Part shown: in pieces, positions 35,356 through 47,730 of the stretch | Layout: the number at the start of each line of letters is the position of its first letter | Numbering within the stretch: the first letter of the stretch is position 1 | Assembly (NCBI RefSeq): GCF_025766255.1 | Contig: NW_026516740.1 | Coordinates: 1-64,000 of the forward strand | Reading direction: 5' to 3' | Source of the DNA: Zychaea mexicana | Taxonomy: Eukaryota > Mucoromycota > Mucoromycetes > Mucorales > Lichtheimiaceae | DNA length: 64,000 nt | Made by a program: the position numbers and the translations under genes | Notes under the pieces: model-generated | What the model saw: the letters and a program-made list of their open reading frames with translations, nothing else | Databases searched by the model: none | What the model was told of the DNA's origin: nothing

Positions 35356-38300
35356 TTAAAAGGCCAAGCGCAGCTGGTCTCCGATTTCCTTGAAAAGATC
35401 CACATTCGTTTCGTGATAATCCAAATGGATCTCGTCTTGCTGATGCTGCTTATCAGCAGCTTCTGCGTCTATCACTTTTTGCTGTTCTTGTATGCTTTTT
35501 TCGAGAGCATCACAGTAGTTTTGGTACTTGATGATATCGTGGAGGAGATATTTAGACTTGGCTTCCCAATTATGCATGGCCTTGACGTGGTTCTGCGAAC
35601 GACTTGGGAACTAATGATTCCATACTGAGTACCTTCTTCTCATCTTTCTCCCAACTGTCTGGCCAAACAAAGCAAAGAAAATAAAACCAACCTTCGCAAT
35701 CATGCGTGTTTTTAATTCTCGATGAATATTAATTTCATCATCCAGCGCTTTCAAATGCTTCTGCAACGCTGCATATTGCTGCTTTTCATCGAGTGTGCTT
35801 GCAACAAGTGGAGATGATGGAGGACGCCAGTCATAGATGGCAATTGAATCTGGATCTTGAAAATGCTGACCGGCACCATGATGTACTACGGCCTCATCTG
35901 TGTCCAAGTTCATGATAACATCATGTAAACATGCGCCCCATCCATACTCCATATTACTGACACCACCGGGCAATGGCTCTTTGCTTTGTCGAGCTGCCCA
36001 GTAGTTGCATGTTTGCACCCATTGATTCACTTGATCCTGAGAAGCGGCTTGGAAAAGAAAGACACCGCCGTCAGGCTGTTGGATGGCAAATACGTGGGGT
36101 CGTTGCCGGTTATACCCCGGTGGTGGAAGCACGTTGGATAAAGTGTGGTTTAATGCAATGGATCCTATTAACTGAGACTGTGACTACAAAAAAGGTCCAT
36201 ATATCAATTAATTTGGCTTTTCATCTTTCCCCCCCTTGTCTACTCTTGTAAATGAAAACTTTCACATACAGCCCATTTGTTGCTTGATGCACCACCAAAG
36301 GAAGCTGACACCTGTGCGCCAGACTTGCTCAACGAATCGGCCAAGTTGGCAAAGCTAGCACTGCTTGCACGGAGCATGGTACGATCACCATTACCACCAC
36401 CAGCAGCAGATGCTGATGATGACTGAAGAGCATACGTTTTCAATTCACCTTCGGTCACAACTAGGAAACACTCTTTCCATTCACGATGACGGGCCTTATG
36501 TGTAGCATTTTCCAACAAATGCTTTCGCATGACGACACCTTCCTTGAGATATGGCGGCTTATTGGCAAACAGAGCTGATCCATGCGTATCCATGAAACTG
36601 ATCATGGGTTGGAACGATGGAGATAGAGTGGATACACGGGCTGCGCGTGAACCAAATGAAGTAGCTGAACCGATCGATGAAAATGATTCACGGCGTGGTG
36701 ATCGTGGTAAAGGAGATGATGGTCTTGGTCCAGAGCTTGAGCTTGTACGAGGCTAAACGACATGAAAAAGTGACAAAAAAGGTTAGGCCTCCATAGAAGG
36801 GGTTTTCTAGAAGAAAGTGATTATTTGTTTACCTGAACTTCTTCGGGGAAAAGCATGCTTTCACGCGCTGATCGTCGGATTATGGATCCAACACTACGCT
36901 TCAAACCGACTACGCGTTTTCCACCCAATATACTTCCACGTTTCTCCACGAAATCATGCATGCTGGATTTCCTTGTAAGTGGTTGCAGAATCTGGTATTG
37001 CTTGACAGAAGAATAAAGTTCCTATATAAATTACACAGTCAATCATCTATATAGGACCCAACCGAAAAAAGATACTTTGCTATGGATACAAACCTTCAAA
37101 TAAGACTCTACTTCCATTTCCCATTCCTTGGAAAATTCGATCGACCCTCTCTCAATCTCCATGGAAACAGAGCGCTGATCGTGGACGGCTGCCATGGTAT
37201 TTCGGATAAACTCTTGCCGAGTCATCCGACTGTAGTTGCCCTGTGCAACATGCAGATCCGTATTTAACAACAACACAGAATAGACAACAGCATAGACGAC
37301 ATCTGAATGACACAAGATATGCATATTAGATGATAGGTCTTTCTAAAGGAGAGGTGGCTCATAGCTTTTACCTGCACTTTTGAGAATCGATCTAGGATTA
37401 CATTTCCAGTAGCGATTGGCAAACACTTCCAAAATGCGATCAATTTGTTGGGCTTCAGCCTTAAAGTAGAGCTTGCTGCACAATTTTCTACAAAAAGTAC
37501 GCAGGACACACATGAATGTCATGACTTCCACCTCCCCATTCACTCAGAGTTGTTTTTTTACTTACCTAAAAGCACTATCCAGACGCATATGAGAAAACTC
37601 AAAGTTCTCCATGTAATGCACCAATGCATCGCTATTGAATGGTTTGCCTTGACCGAGCCATTCTGCTATCCGCTCCCGTGTTGTAATGACATCGTCTTCG
37701 TCCCACAAGTGCTGTGCTGCTTCCTTTGCCTCTTGATGCGTATGGCCCTTGGATGGTGGTTGTGGTTTTGGCGAGGGTTGACGTGCAGCAGCAGCATCAC
37801 CAGGCTCAGGCAATAATCGTGGATCAAGGACTTGAGCAATACCAGGATCTAAATTATTCCATGCATCGTCTAACGATTTCGAAAAGTCATCGGACAAGTA
37901 CTTGAGAGATCGATTGCTGCTTTGATGATGGGGTTGCTTTTGCTGCTGGTCTTGCTGATCCAGTTTTTTGTCGGTGCTGGCAATAGTGGTGCTAACCGTT
38001 GTAGTAGTGGTAGTAGCGGATTCAGGAGGAGGTGATGGTGTTGGAAGGCGACTGCTGTTAAATACAATAGCAGTGGAGGTGCAGGTGGAGGTGGAGGTAG
38101 TGCTCTTATTTTCGTTATTGGTACCATTGCTTTGAACAACTCGAGGTTTGCCACTTGTTCCATTTAGCAACTCAGCAGCTTGTTCACGACTTGACTGCTT
38201 ATCCTTGAGAGTCAGATCATCATTGTCCTCTTCTTGACTCTGTTCTTCTTCTGTCAGTTTGTTGCCGCCATTTTCACTCGCCAACTTTGCAATGGCCGAC

Positions 38301-40488
38301 ATGCCGCTCATACGTTTGTTGGCACCACCACCACTATGTCGTTTCCAATTCAGCATGGCCTGTGCGATATCTTCTGGAGGTGGTCTACTCCGTCGTTTCT
38401 GCTGCTTGCTGGTAGGCATACTGGTTTTTTCTGCCGCTGCTGTAGCTAGCATTAAACCGCCTGCACTTCCGAAATGACCGCCACTTAGACGTTTGCTTAG
38501 TTTTGATTCACCGCGTTCACGTTCAATATCATCTTGGGATGATCCTGTTGCGTCCACAAACACATCTTCTTCATCCTCGTCTTCTTCGTCCTCGTCCTCG
38601 TCATCGTCGTCATCACTGGAATCGCTGCTAGCGGTCGCTGAAGGTGTTGTCATCGTTGTCGTTGTTGTTGGTTCTTCCTTGATCACACCCATTGTATCAC
38701 AATGACTATCTCTTCCGAGTCCTGTCCGATCGTTTTCAGTTGTTTCTATAGTATTGAATGATTCAATACTGGCTGTTTCCATAGTATGTGTGGATGTGTC
38801 TTTGTTTGTCAAGGCCAGATGTGCATACGGTTTTGATTGTTCGAGTGGTGATGGCATCGTCGAAGCTGTTGTCGTTGCTACACGTCCAGGTCTTCTTTGC
38901 ATGTTGTTGGCTACAATTTGAGCTAAATTATCTGAAGGAGGTGGCGGAAAGTTGGATGTGTTGAGGTGAGTCCCTGTGATTGGTGGTTGCTTTGTACTCT
39001 GTGTTGGAGAGGATGCTGCTGATGATGATGGTGGAGGCGTCACTGGTAATTCTGGTCGACGGTGCTGCTGTCGCTCTTCTTCAATCATGTCAATTGCACT
39101 TTCGCTGCCTGAATTGTACGAATCAGAACCGAATGTGCTGTAGATAGAATATGACTGTTTGCTCGAAGAAGTATGGCGTTGTTGCTGTGGTTGTTGTGGT
39201 ATTGCCATTTGAGGGATGGTCGAAACGGGTTTAATCGTATTGGTGGTGGTACTACCGTTAGAAGGAGGCGGTGTCGGTGGTGCGACAGCATTGACATGAT
39301 TATGAGCAGCTAAAGGAGGTGTTGGGGGAGGAGGACGACGACTTGCGGCAGGGCGGATCAAGTAATCATTAGGAATACCATCAGAGATATTAAGCGAGTC
39401 TTGTGAACCACCACCACCACCACCACCATTACGCTTTTGCGAATGAGGGGGTGCGGGAGCCAAGGGGATATTGTATGGATTGGGTGTTCGACTGGAAATG
39501 CGTCCATCAACACCTACAGAGATAGGTCGCACACGAGGTGAATCGTCTTCCTCTTCTTCTGGTGCCTACATCAACAGAAAGCAATCAATCTTTCGAATAC
39601 CCGCACACGTTTCTCAATTGTGCTTATTCCTCACTGTTAATTAACAAATTACCTTGCTAAGCTTCCTGAAAATTCTACCAAAACCACCCTTGATTGCCCC
39701 TTTTTGCGTTGTCTAAGGAACAAGATTCAAACACTCAGTCCATTTTATTTTGTTTGTTTTACTGGAATTGACAAGATCTATGTCAAGCCAGCGTGTGTAA
39801 CACACACACACGCGCGCAATAAAAATGTTATTTTTACCTTTTTCTGTTGAGCATCTTCGGGAGTAGCTGCATCCATCAATGGATTGTATTGCTGTGAATT
39901 CATACTCGCCATCATGGATGTATGTCGTGGCCTGGATGCGAAACTGGGCTCATCCACTGGTTTGCGTCGTACTCTTTGATCCACCGAGATATTAATATTG
40001 TTATTGTTCATTTGAGGTGGAAACGTTTGGTATTTGTTATTGGGTAAGGAAGATGTTGAAGAAGTTGACGTTGATAAAGAGCCAGAAGATCGAGCTGGTG
40101 GCGAGCGATTATGATATTGTTGCTGCTGTTGTTGTTGTTGAGCTGCTGGTAGTGGCGGTTGCGGTAACGACTGGTGGTGTTCATAGTGCGTTGGTCTTGG
40201 GTGTTGCTGCTGTTGCTGTTGAGGAATAGGAGGAGGAGGTGGTGGTGTCGCGCGAAAACGAGATAAAAAGTTTTTGGAAGGTGGTTTTGGAGATGAAGAT
40301 GACACGTCTGTTGAGGAATGGTGGTTATGCTGGTGATAACCTGACGGCGGAGCTGCTGCTGACAGGGAACGCTTTCTATGCAAGTCTTGACTTTGTTTGT
40401 GGTTGTATTGATGGTGGCGTTCTGAGGAATCGCCGCCATGAACAGCAGGCGAAGAAGGTGGCGGGACGATTCGAGAATTAGGTAGCAT
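35356..40488 (-). CDS. Sec7-PH Arf guanine nucleotide exchange factor (EFA6/Syt1-like)
   Basis: Nine exons on the complement: 39838-40488, 39653-39712, 37566-39565, 37372-37487, 37094-37302, 36833-37021, 36270-36752, 35692-36183 and 35356-35592 (1478 aa, in frame). The first 840 residues are low-complexity Pro/Gln/Ser/Thr-rich with an acidic run (DEDEEDEDEED). The Sec7 domain lies at about 850-1000. The motif AEAQQIDRILEVF keeps the catalytic Glu finger, and LLLNTDLH is the second Sec7 signature. A PH domain at about 1145-1300 (YLKEGVVMRKHLL, WKECFLVVTEGELKTY, VNQWVQTCNYWA) should bind phosphoinositide or Arf at membranes. A helical, probably coiled-coil tail ends the protein. The Sec7-PH order matches EFA6/PSD and yeast Syt1, which activate Arf at the plasma membrane or Golgi. 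The disordered N-terminus may carry phosphorylation sites. Confidence 0.93.
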
Positions 40489-40795
40489 GTAAATAAAGAA
40501 GTAGTAGTAGTAATTATTATTATTATTAAAGTAACAAGAATAAAAAGAAAGGCGGGTAAGGTGACCCAGAAAACTAAATAAGAAAGGTTAAAAAAATACA
40601 GAGGCACTCTGCAATGGGTATGCCTCTAATATATCTGCACAGCACAATCTCGTTATAACACACACGCACACACACACCTTTCAGGGCTGATTTCAGAGGC
40701 GAGATTGCTCGTGTAACATCAAGTTTATTTGACCACACCACAGGCTTCTTCTTTTCAGGATGCCTCGCACATGGCCCCCCGGAAAATCATCTCAT

Positions 40796-41252
40796 TCATT
40801 TCACATAGCGTCTACGCATTGCTCGATATTTACGGAGGTAGTACAAGGTTTCTAGTTCTGTGATGATTATTTGATCATGATCACAATTAGCCTGCGTGGT
40901 CCATCGTTGGATCTTCTTCTTTCCATCTGCCCAACAGCCAGCAACACACGCCTATTTTACCTTTGCAGACATATTCACCCAAGGCAATCGATTTTTTGAT
41001 TTCTTCTTCATCCGTCAGATCGCGCTTTTTCAGAAACGCCGACTTGAGTCTAGGTCGGAAAAAGTTTTCGTAGCCCAGTGGATATTCTCGACCCAAGTAC
41101 GCCAGCTACTCTCTTTGGCTGTGAGTTCCCCAAAAGAAACGCGGAATATATTTGTGTAGAGCACAAAAAAAGAAAGAAAAAGAAAAAAGAGTGATTTGTC
41201 TGACCTGCTTATAGAGTGCAATGACCTGCGACCGTAATGGACTGGTTGTCAT
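40796..41252 (-). CDS. LYR-motif mitochondrial protein, ETFRF1/LYRM5-like
   Basis: Small mitochondrial LYR-family protein, 84 aa, exons 41205-41252, 40961-41105 and 40796-40857. [16 protein letters not shown] leads into [16 protein letters not shown], and the C-terminus reads [18 protein letters not shown]. This tracks human ETFRF1 (LYRM5) along its full length. That protein binds electron transfer flavoprotein and removes its flavin, damping electron flow from fatty acid and amino acid oxidation. LYR proteins also bind the acyl carrier protein of mitochondria through the LYR helix. Here the usual L-Y-R reads LYK, as in human ETFRF1. Longer open sequence upstream of the chosen Met makes an N-terminal extension possible. 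Too fragmented by introns to show up as one open frame. Confidence 0.9.
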
Positions 41253-44200
41253 GACTGAAAGCTCTTCAAGTGATGAACGTGGGGGCGTGCGAACGAGAAG
41301 CAAAGATCTGAGCGTTGGAGCCGTATGTTTAAAACCTGTGTGACGGATTTTGTGCCAGTCAGTCATACCTGTAGTTTCCATCTAAACAGTGTCTCTTATC
41401 ATGCCTTTCTGCTTTTTCCTCACCTCTTTCGCAAAGCTGCTCATGTTCTGGGGCACCTGAGAAGTATGTATACTGCTTCTACCTTTCTGTAGAACGACCA
41501 TGTTACTGAATAAAGAACCTATATCAGATAAAAAAATCGTCACGAATATCAGTAAGTGCGCAAGTTGAATATATGGAATCACGTGTTATTTGAATAACCG
41601 GAATCGACAGCACTTGGCTCAAGGGCATCCCCGCGTACTATGCGGTAGTAGGTTTCGGTCGTCGTTTGGGTTGATGCGTTGCCATACAAGAGGGAAAAGA
41701 AGTGACATGGCGAAAAAAGAGAAGCGGCGCGTATGATCATGACTCATTCCTTTGCTGGTGTGGAACGACAAAGACACCGATATCATCACCGTGGAGTTTT
41801 TGGGCAGGCAAAAGCTATGCGAGAAGTACAAAGGCGCTGTTCCAATCTGCGCATCGAGTTTGCGCGTGATCCCAAAATGCATAAGATCAGCTGCGTCAGC
41901 GAAAGTTGCCGGCAAAAAGCTTCTTTACGAGACATTTTCAGCGACCTCGTCACGAATTGAGTCGAAACAATTGACGACGCGGAAGATTCAAATCTTGTCG
42001 TTTGAAGTCTTTTTCAAGCCTTGCAGTTCATTCCAAGATAAATTAATTCTACGAAACTTGCTGTGGGCGGTAAAGTTCAATACCACTTTACGCGAACTGA
42101 TTACGCTTGAGGTCTAGCTCCCTCTATGCATAAAAAGCCGCACAGACTGCTTTTAAAATAGCTGTCAACGACATACTGTGGACAAGATACGACAAAGTGC
42201 ATCATCAATCTGTACTTTTCTTTTGTAGTGACGTTATCGCAAAATAGGGATGTCGCGCGTCTTTTTATAAGGTCTCGTTTCAATGGACGTTTCTAGAAAA
42301 ATAAAAGGCTTTCGTCATTTCTGCGCTTATGAAGAATGCTAGTAGTTATGATATCTGTGGGGATGCGTCGCTGCGACCCTTAGTTCAGCGAGTAGCATTA
42401 AGTAATAAGCTTTTGGCAATGAGAACAAAATCGTTGAATGCATCCGTTCTTGGTAGCATCGTTGCTACGCAGAACACTGCATCAAAGCACGCTTCTCTTT
42501 TCCTCTGGTTCTCCCTGTATCTCGTTGACAACGGATCTTGCCTAATAAACTTACCTTTGTATACCCTATTGGTTATATGCATGTGGGTGTGTTATGGACT
42601 TGTTTTTTTCTCGACACATCCTCAATAGAGTTGTGGCAAAAATCAACTTGTTGAATCGCGACGACAATGGTGTTCGCAACATCGGTCAATTTGGAACTGT
42701 TAAATCCAATATCGCGACCGGAAGCTTTGTGTCAGAGACAGCATCATGATCGCATCTGCTCTTCTCGGTGTCAACGACGGCAACTTAGGACGAAAAAAGA
42801 GTTGGAGACGTCATTGAAGATCTTGAAGAGGATGAAAATCAGGCCGTCGAGCTTGTCATGAGATAATGAGAGGAACGGTCCAACATGGTACAAATGAAAG
42901 GGAAGTCATCCTCTGTTTCCCTAACCAATATAGACCATTTGCTGGACTTGAAGCTACTTTTCACAAGCGCGCGTTTTTCGTGACAAAGCATGCTGTCATT
43001 GTTAGCAAATGTAACACTGTCAAGAAAACTTCTTTCATAGAACCACTGGGATGGAGGGCTCTCGTCATGACGATACAACGAACGTCAAATTTGCAAAGCT
43101 TGTTGTGATTCGAATTGTTAAGGCAAACTATTATATAGTTGTAACTTTGAGGTTGATGCAGGCTATAAAAACGCGTGTATAACATGACTTGTAAGTAGCA
43201 TAATAAGTCGTAAATAGGGAAATCGCAAGCAAGTATCAATTAGGGCTCAAAACAACATTAAGCTTGCTTTAAGCTCGCAGCCCTCGAGCTTGTGTCTATC
43301 TTGCATCCACTTTTACAGTTATACTCATCCACCCCTGGTATGAACGCTTTCATTATACAGTAGGCCCTCGTTAATTTCATAGCGTAAGCTTCCCAAATAG
43401 TGTGTGAAAATAGTATGTTTGAAAAGTTAGCGAGAACAACTGGTACTAGCACTCCCTGCTATCCTTGTTTGTTTGTTAGCTCTAAAAGTTTGAAAATAGC
43501 ATAGGTTGAGAAGTTGATAGGTGTAAAAATAAAGGGGTGGGGGGGGGGCGCTGACTATATACCTCCTGTTTTTGTGCCTGCAAAGTCGTTATATTGTTCT
43601 GGGAGGCTTTTGATGCCTATTGCACACGATCAATCCCTTACATTTTAGGCCTATTGCGGCGCGTTAAGGTTGCTACATACCCGCCAAAAGTTTTGTCAGT
43701 AGCAGTAGTCCTTGTTATTGTTGTTACTTATACTACGCCTGTAATTGCCATTACAACAGCGAGTTTCTACCACAATTCAGTGTTACAGTAGAGGCAATGA
43801 TTTGCCTAACCCCCTCCCTCCTCTCGGCTCCTAGTAAGTAATTTCGGGACGGTATCTGCCATGCAAGCACTGTTTTATCTGCAAAGTTTATCGATCGTAT
43901 ATATGAAGTGCAGCCATTATATATTGAGGGCACGCGCACTCATGTTGTGTTACTTTATGTTTAGTGACATACAGTGGCAAAAAAAGATACTAGTTCCATA
44001 AGAATTGTTGGCACACAGACTGCACGGCAATGACATGCTCAACAATTCTATCATCTTATACACATTGAACAGAGAACATACGTAGATCCCCCCTAGAGAG
44101 TATACATCACGTATCCCTCTCCCAGATATCGACATATGTATATCCACCCATCCAACAAATAGTCCCAGCAAACATTCTTTTTCTTTTAGAAGGAGCATAA

Positions 44201-44280
44201 CTCTTTCGTCCTTTTTTTATTACTGCACAATAAGAAGGCAAGGCAATATGATGAGAGAGAGAGAGAGAAAAAAAGTAGAT
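41253..44280. other. Gene-poor stretch with possible decayed coding DNA
   Basis: About 3 kb without a supported gene. A plus-strand frame at 41752-42117 (121 codons) and fragments at about 42640-42870 (for example VVAKINLLNRDDNGVRNIG and EDLEEDENQAVELV) have protein-like composition but change frame and contain stops. I cannot name the family. Sequence from 43100 to 44280 is AT-rich and featureless apart from the uS12 3' flank. Confidence 0.4.
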
Positions 44281-45243
44281 TTACGATCTGGGCTTCTCCT
44301 TCTTCTCCTTGTACAAAGCGAGCAAGGAGACACCAGCGACCTTAACAACCTTGAAACGGACACCGGGAATATCACCAATAGCGCGACCCTTACGACCGAA
44401 ACCGGCAATGAGGACTTCGTCGTTTTCGTCGACATAGTTCAAACAACCGTCGTTGGGAACGAAAGCGGTGACCTTCTTGCCGTTCTTGATAAGTTGGACA
44501 CGGACACACTTACGAATGGCAGAGTTAGGCTGCTTGGCTTCGACACCACTACATTATTATCAAATCACACAGTAGGAAAAAAACCGGGTTAGTGTCTGAT
44601 AACGATGGGTGTGTTTGTGTGTGTGTGTAGGTGTATAAATGAAAAAAGCGGGTTGTGGTTGATCGTAAAAAATTGTGTCGTTTCTTTCTTCTTCAACGTT
44701 GACGTTTTGCTGATTCCTCTTTTTTTTTTTCACTGCGACCGGCGGTTTGGTGACGGGAGGGGGGGGAAAAGCAAAGAAATATGGCTTACATCTTTTCGAG
44801 GACAATGCCCTTGGCGTGCGAAGCACCAGCGAATGGCGAGGAGCGGAAAGCGGTGCCGAGAGCACGCTTCTTGTACTGCTTATCAGCCCAACGCTGTTCA
44901 CGGCGGTCAATGCGAAGCTTACGGGCTGCGTTCAAACCTCTAGGCTGTCCCTTACCTACACATTTTACAATTTGGAAAAGGAAATTATTAAGAAAGAGAA
45001 TTCAACATAAAAATTCCCAATTGGGTGACGGGATTTCGATTGACTATTGTATAGCCTGCCATTCTATCCGTCTCCATCACACATATTTCTATATGTATAT
45101 ATTTTTCGCAACGATTCCTCCATGGAAAGGTGTCTCTATTTCAGTTGATGATGGATGGATGGATGGATGGAGATCGTCCCGTTTGCGATATTGATGCGAT
45201 GGATGGATAGATTGGCATATGAACATTTGGCACACGTACCCAT
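44281..45243 (-). CDS. RPS23: 40S ribosomal protein S23 (uS12)
   Basis: Decoding-centre protein uS12 of the small subunit. Three exons on the complement: 45240-45243 (ATG plus one base), 44790-44955 and 44281-44548 (145 aa, the same length as yeast Rps23). Exon 2 gives [19 protein letters not shown] through [12 protein letters not shown]. Exon 3 gives [37 protein letters not shown] and the KEKKEKPRS end. The conserved KQPNSAIRK loop carries the proline that is hydroxylated in eukaryotic uS12. The start exon is supported by the ATGG/GTACGT donor at 45239 and by frame, but a 4-nt coding exon is hard to prove by eye. It is transcribed away from the eL36 gene. Confidence 0.96.
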
Positions 45244-45990
45244 GATGGATGATTTTCAAAAGAGGGGGTATCAGCGGCTGCAACAAGATTGCACGACCAA
45301 ATCGTCGCCGTTTGTAAAACTCCGTCCCCCATTCAGGTCTCCTCGTTGATTTTCCCCTTTCGCTCATTGCATAAGTTAATTAGGCACCGGGAAACATATC
45401 CATGGATACTTGTGATATTGATAACGAGCCATAATATGTATCTATTACCACTGTAAAAATAACAGCAGAAACTTTCTGTCAACGGAACGAAATCATTTGA
45501 TCATTTGCATGCTGCCATATAATTAGCAGCCCCACTACTATTTATTATTATATAATAACCCCCATTTTTTAGTGGAGAGAACAATGATTTCTCATGCAGA
45601 AAGCCGGTCGCAATGTAGTAACTTTTGATAATGACTCTATGGCCGCAACAGCTAATGTTATTGAGAAGAGATATCAAGGCCACAGTTTTCTTTGCTGTCT
45701 GCTGCTTGAACAAAACGAAAAGGATCCACAACCCGAGCACTACCCAGTTTAAAGCAATTGCAGTAGCATTAGCACTCTATTTTATATAGCTGGAGGTACT
45801 CAATAAAAGGAATAACACGGTATTGACGTAGGTTACAAGAAGACAGAATAGCAAAGCAGTTACTACTTTGCAATAATAAGAACAAGTTGTTGGCCAATAA
45901 AATCAGCCCTCAATTATCGGGAAATGAAATCGGGTGAAAACGAAGGAGCAAGTGGGCAACTTGAAGAAATCCTTCTCTTTCAACATCGCC
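45244..45990. promoter_or_regulatory. Shared upstream region of two divergent ribosomal protein genes
   Basis: 747 bp separate the uS12 start (minus) and the eL36 start (plus), so both promoters and 5' UTRs lie here. A ggat tandem run occurs just inside the uS12 intron at 45150-45172. AT-rich stretches near 45535-45560 and 45780-45790 could be core promoter sequence. I cannot identify a defined ribosomal protein promoter box. Confidence 0.45.
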
Positions 45991-46619
45991 ATGGCACCTC
46001 AACAGAAGTCCGGTATTGCCGTCGGCCTCAACAAGGGCCACATCACCACTCGTCGCGAGCTCGCCCAGAAGCCCTCGCAAAAGAAGGGTGTACGTATCAA
46101 TCCTTATATAACTCGGAATGGATGGATGGATGGATGAATGAATAGGGGGAGTGCGGATGGATATTACGAGATGCGGGAATATATAATATATTATTTTGAG
46201 CATTTCCAACCATTTTCGAAATTTTGTGGAGGTTCTCGAATTGCATTGCTAAATTAAATATTCTTCTTCATTTCTAGGCTCTCGGCAAGCGCACTGCTTT
46301 CGTCCGCAGCATTGTCCGTGAAGTCGCTGGCTTCGCTCCTTATGAACGTCGTGTCATGGAATTGATCAAGAACTCCAAGGACAAGCGTGCTAAGAAGCTC
46401 ACCAAGAGAAGAGTAAATAATCGAAACCTCTTTTTTTTTTCTTTTGCTACAACGACAACAAAAAATCCATATCCTTGCGAGAACGGCATAAATGATATAG
46501 AAGGCTAATTCACGATTTTGTTTATTTTGATTTTTATTATATAGCTTGGAACCTACGGTCGCGCCAAGAGAAAGATCGAGGAGCTTACCGGTGTCATTGC
46601 CGAATCGCGTCGCCACTAA
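45991..46619 (+). CDS. RPL36: 60S ribosomal protein L36 (eL36)
   Basis: Large-subunit protein eL36, three exons: 45991-46089, 46278-46412 and 46545-46619 (102 aa). The N-terminus is [17 protein letters not shown]. The middle carries [19 protein letters not shown] and [17 protein letters not shown], then [15 protein letters not shown], ending ESRRH. All splice sites are canonical and phase 0. Length and sequence fit the eukaryotic family. Codon use is biased to C-ending codons (CGC, GTC, ATC), as expected for a highly expressed gene. Confidence 0.97.
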
Positions 46620-47100
46620 GCACTCTGGTTTCTTTTGTAATGTAGCCAATTGTTGTTTGTGTGGTTTCTTTTTCGCATTAAAAAAAAGATACACTCGTGT
46701 TTTCTCTTTCCAAAACATCCACAAGAACGTATACGACCGGGTCTTTTTTTGTTTTGTTTTTGCCCTCCTGGAGAAAAGCGGCTTTCTTGTAAAAAGGGAA
46801 GGTGATTGATTGTTGATATATAAGTATTTATATAAGTTATATGTGTATATTTATATTTATGTACCCAAGCAAGCAAAGATATACAGAGAGAAAACAAAAT
46901 AGGGGAGGGAAGAGGGACAAAAGAAGGGAGATGATGATGAAAAGTAGTCCGTGCAAAGTGAAAGGGAAGAGAGTAGAGAGGTGGTGTTGGTTCGTTATAT
47001 GCATTCTTGTAAGATAGAAAAAGGGTGGATATGTAAAGAAAGAGTTTTGGTGGTGGGGAGGGGGAGAAGCATGAGGATGAGGATAAAAATACATATATCA
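46620..47100. other. Short convergent intergenic region
   Basis: 3' flanks of eL36 and of the minus-strand gene that follows. A/T- and purine-rich, no gene seen. Long minus-strand open frames here are pyrimidine-tract artefacts. Confidence 0.5.
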
Positions 47101-47698
47101 TCAGTATTGGTCTGGATGATGATGCTGCTGCCAACCTCTTTGGCGACGCTGTCGAGACCGTGACATGGGTGCAGTGTTATTCGCCATCATCTTTTTTCGA
47201 CGTAGACGACAATTGATCCACATGCGATCAAACCAACCCCCGGGCATACAACAGGGACACCATGTCCACCAGAACCCATATCCCCAAAAGCATCGCAAAA
47301 AGCCCGGGTCCAGTTCTATGCTCTTGACCGATCCTGCACCGTGTCCACCACCACCACCACCACCGCCGCTGCCGAGCGATCCGCTACGTGAAGTGTACCA
47401 CCGACTGCCCGTCGCCGGTGCATGTTGACCATCGACCAGACCCTGATCGGCATATTCCCGTTCGCCATAAAATGAATCTTCGCCCACACTATTGACGTCG
47501 TTGTCGTCGTAATAGTAATGGTCATGGTGATCGTTGTTGTCCATCATGGCCGTCGCTGCAAACGTCGGATCCGTCACGAGCTGTACAGCCTCGGGTCCAC
47601 CGCCCAAAGACCGCAAGATCGAGCTGAGATGTTCATGAATGAGTAGGCCGGATAAGAGAAGAAAGGAGGAAAAGACTATATCATGCGCGGGGTTGAAT

Positions 47699-47730
<32 letters not shown>

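Noticed and set aside
44248..44592. 114-codon plus-strand frame
   Set aside because: Antisense to the last exon of uS12.
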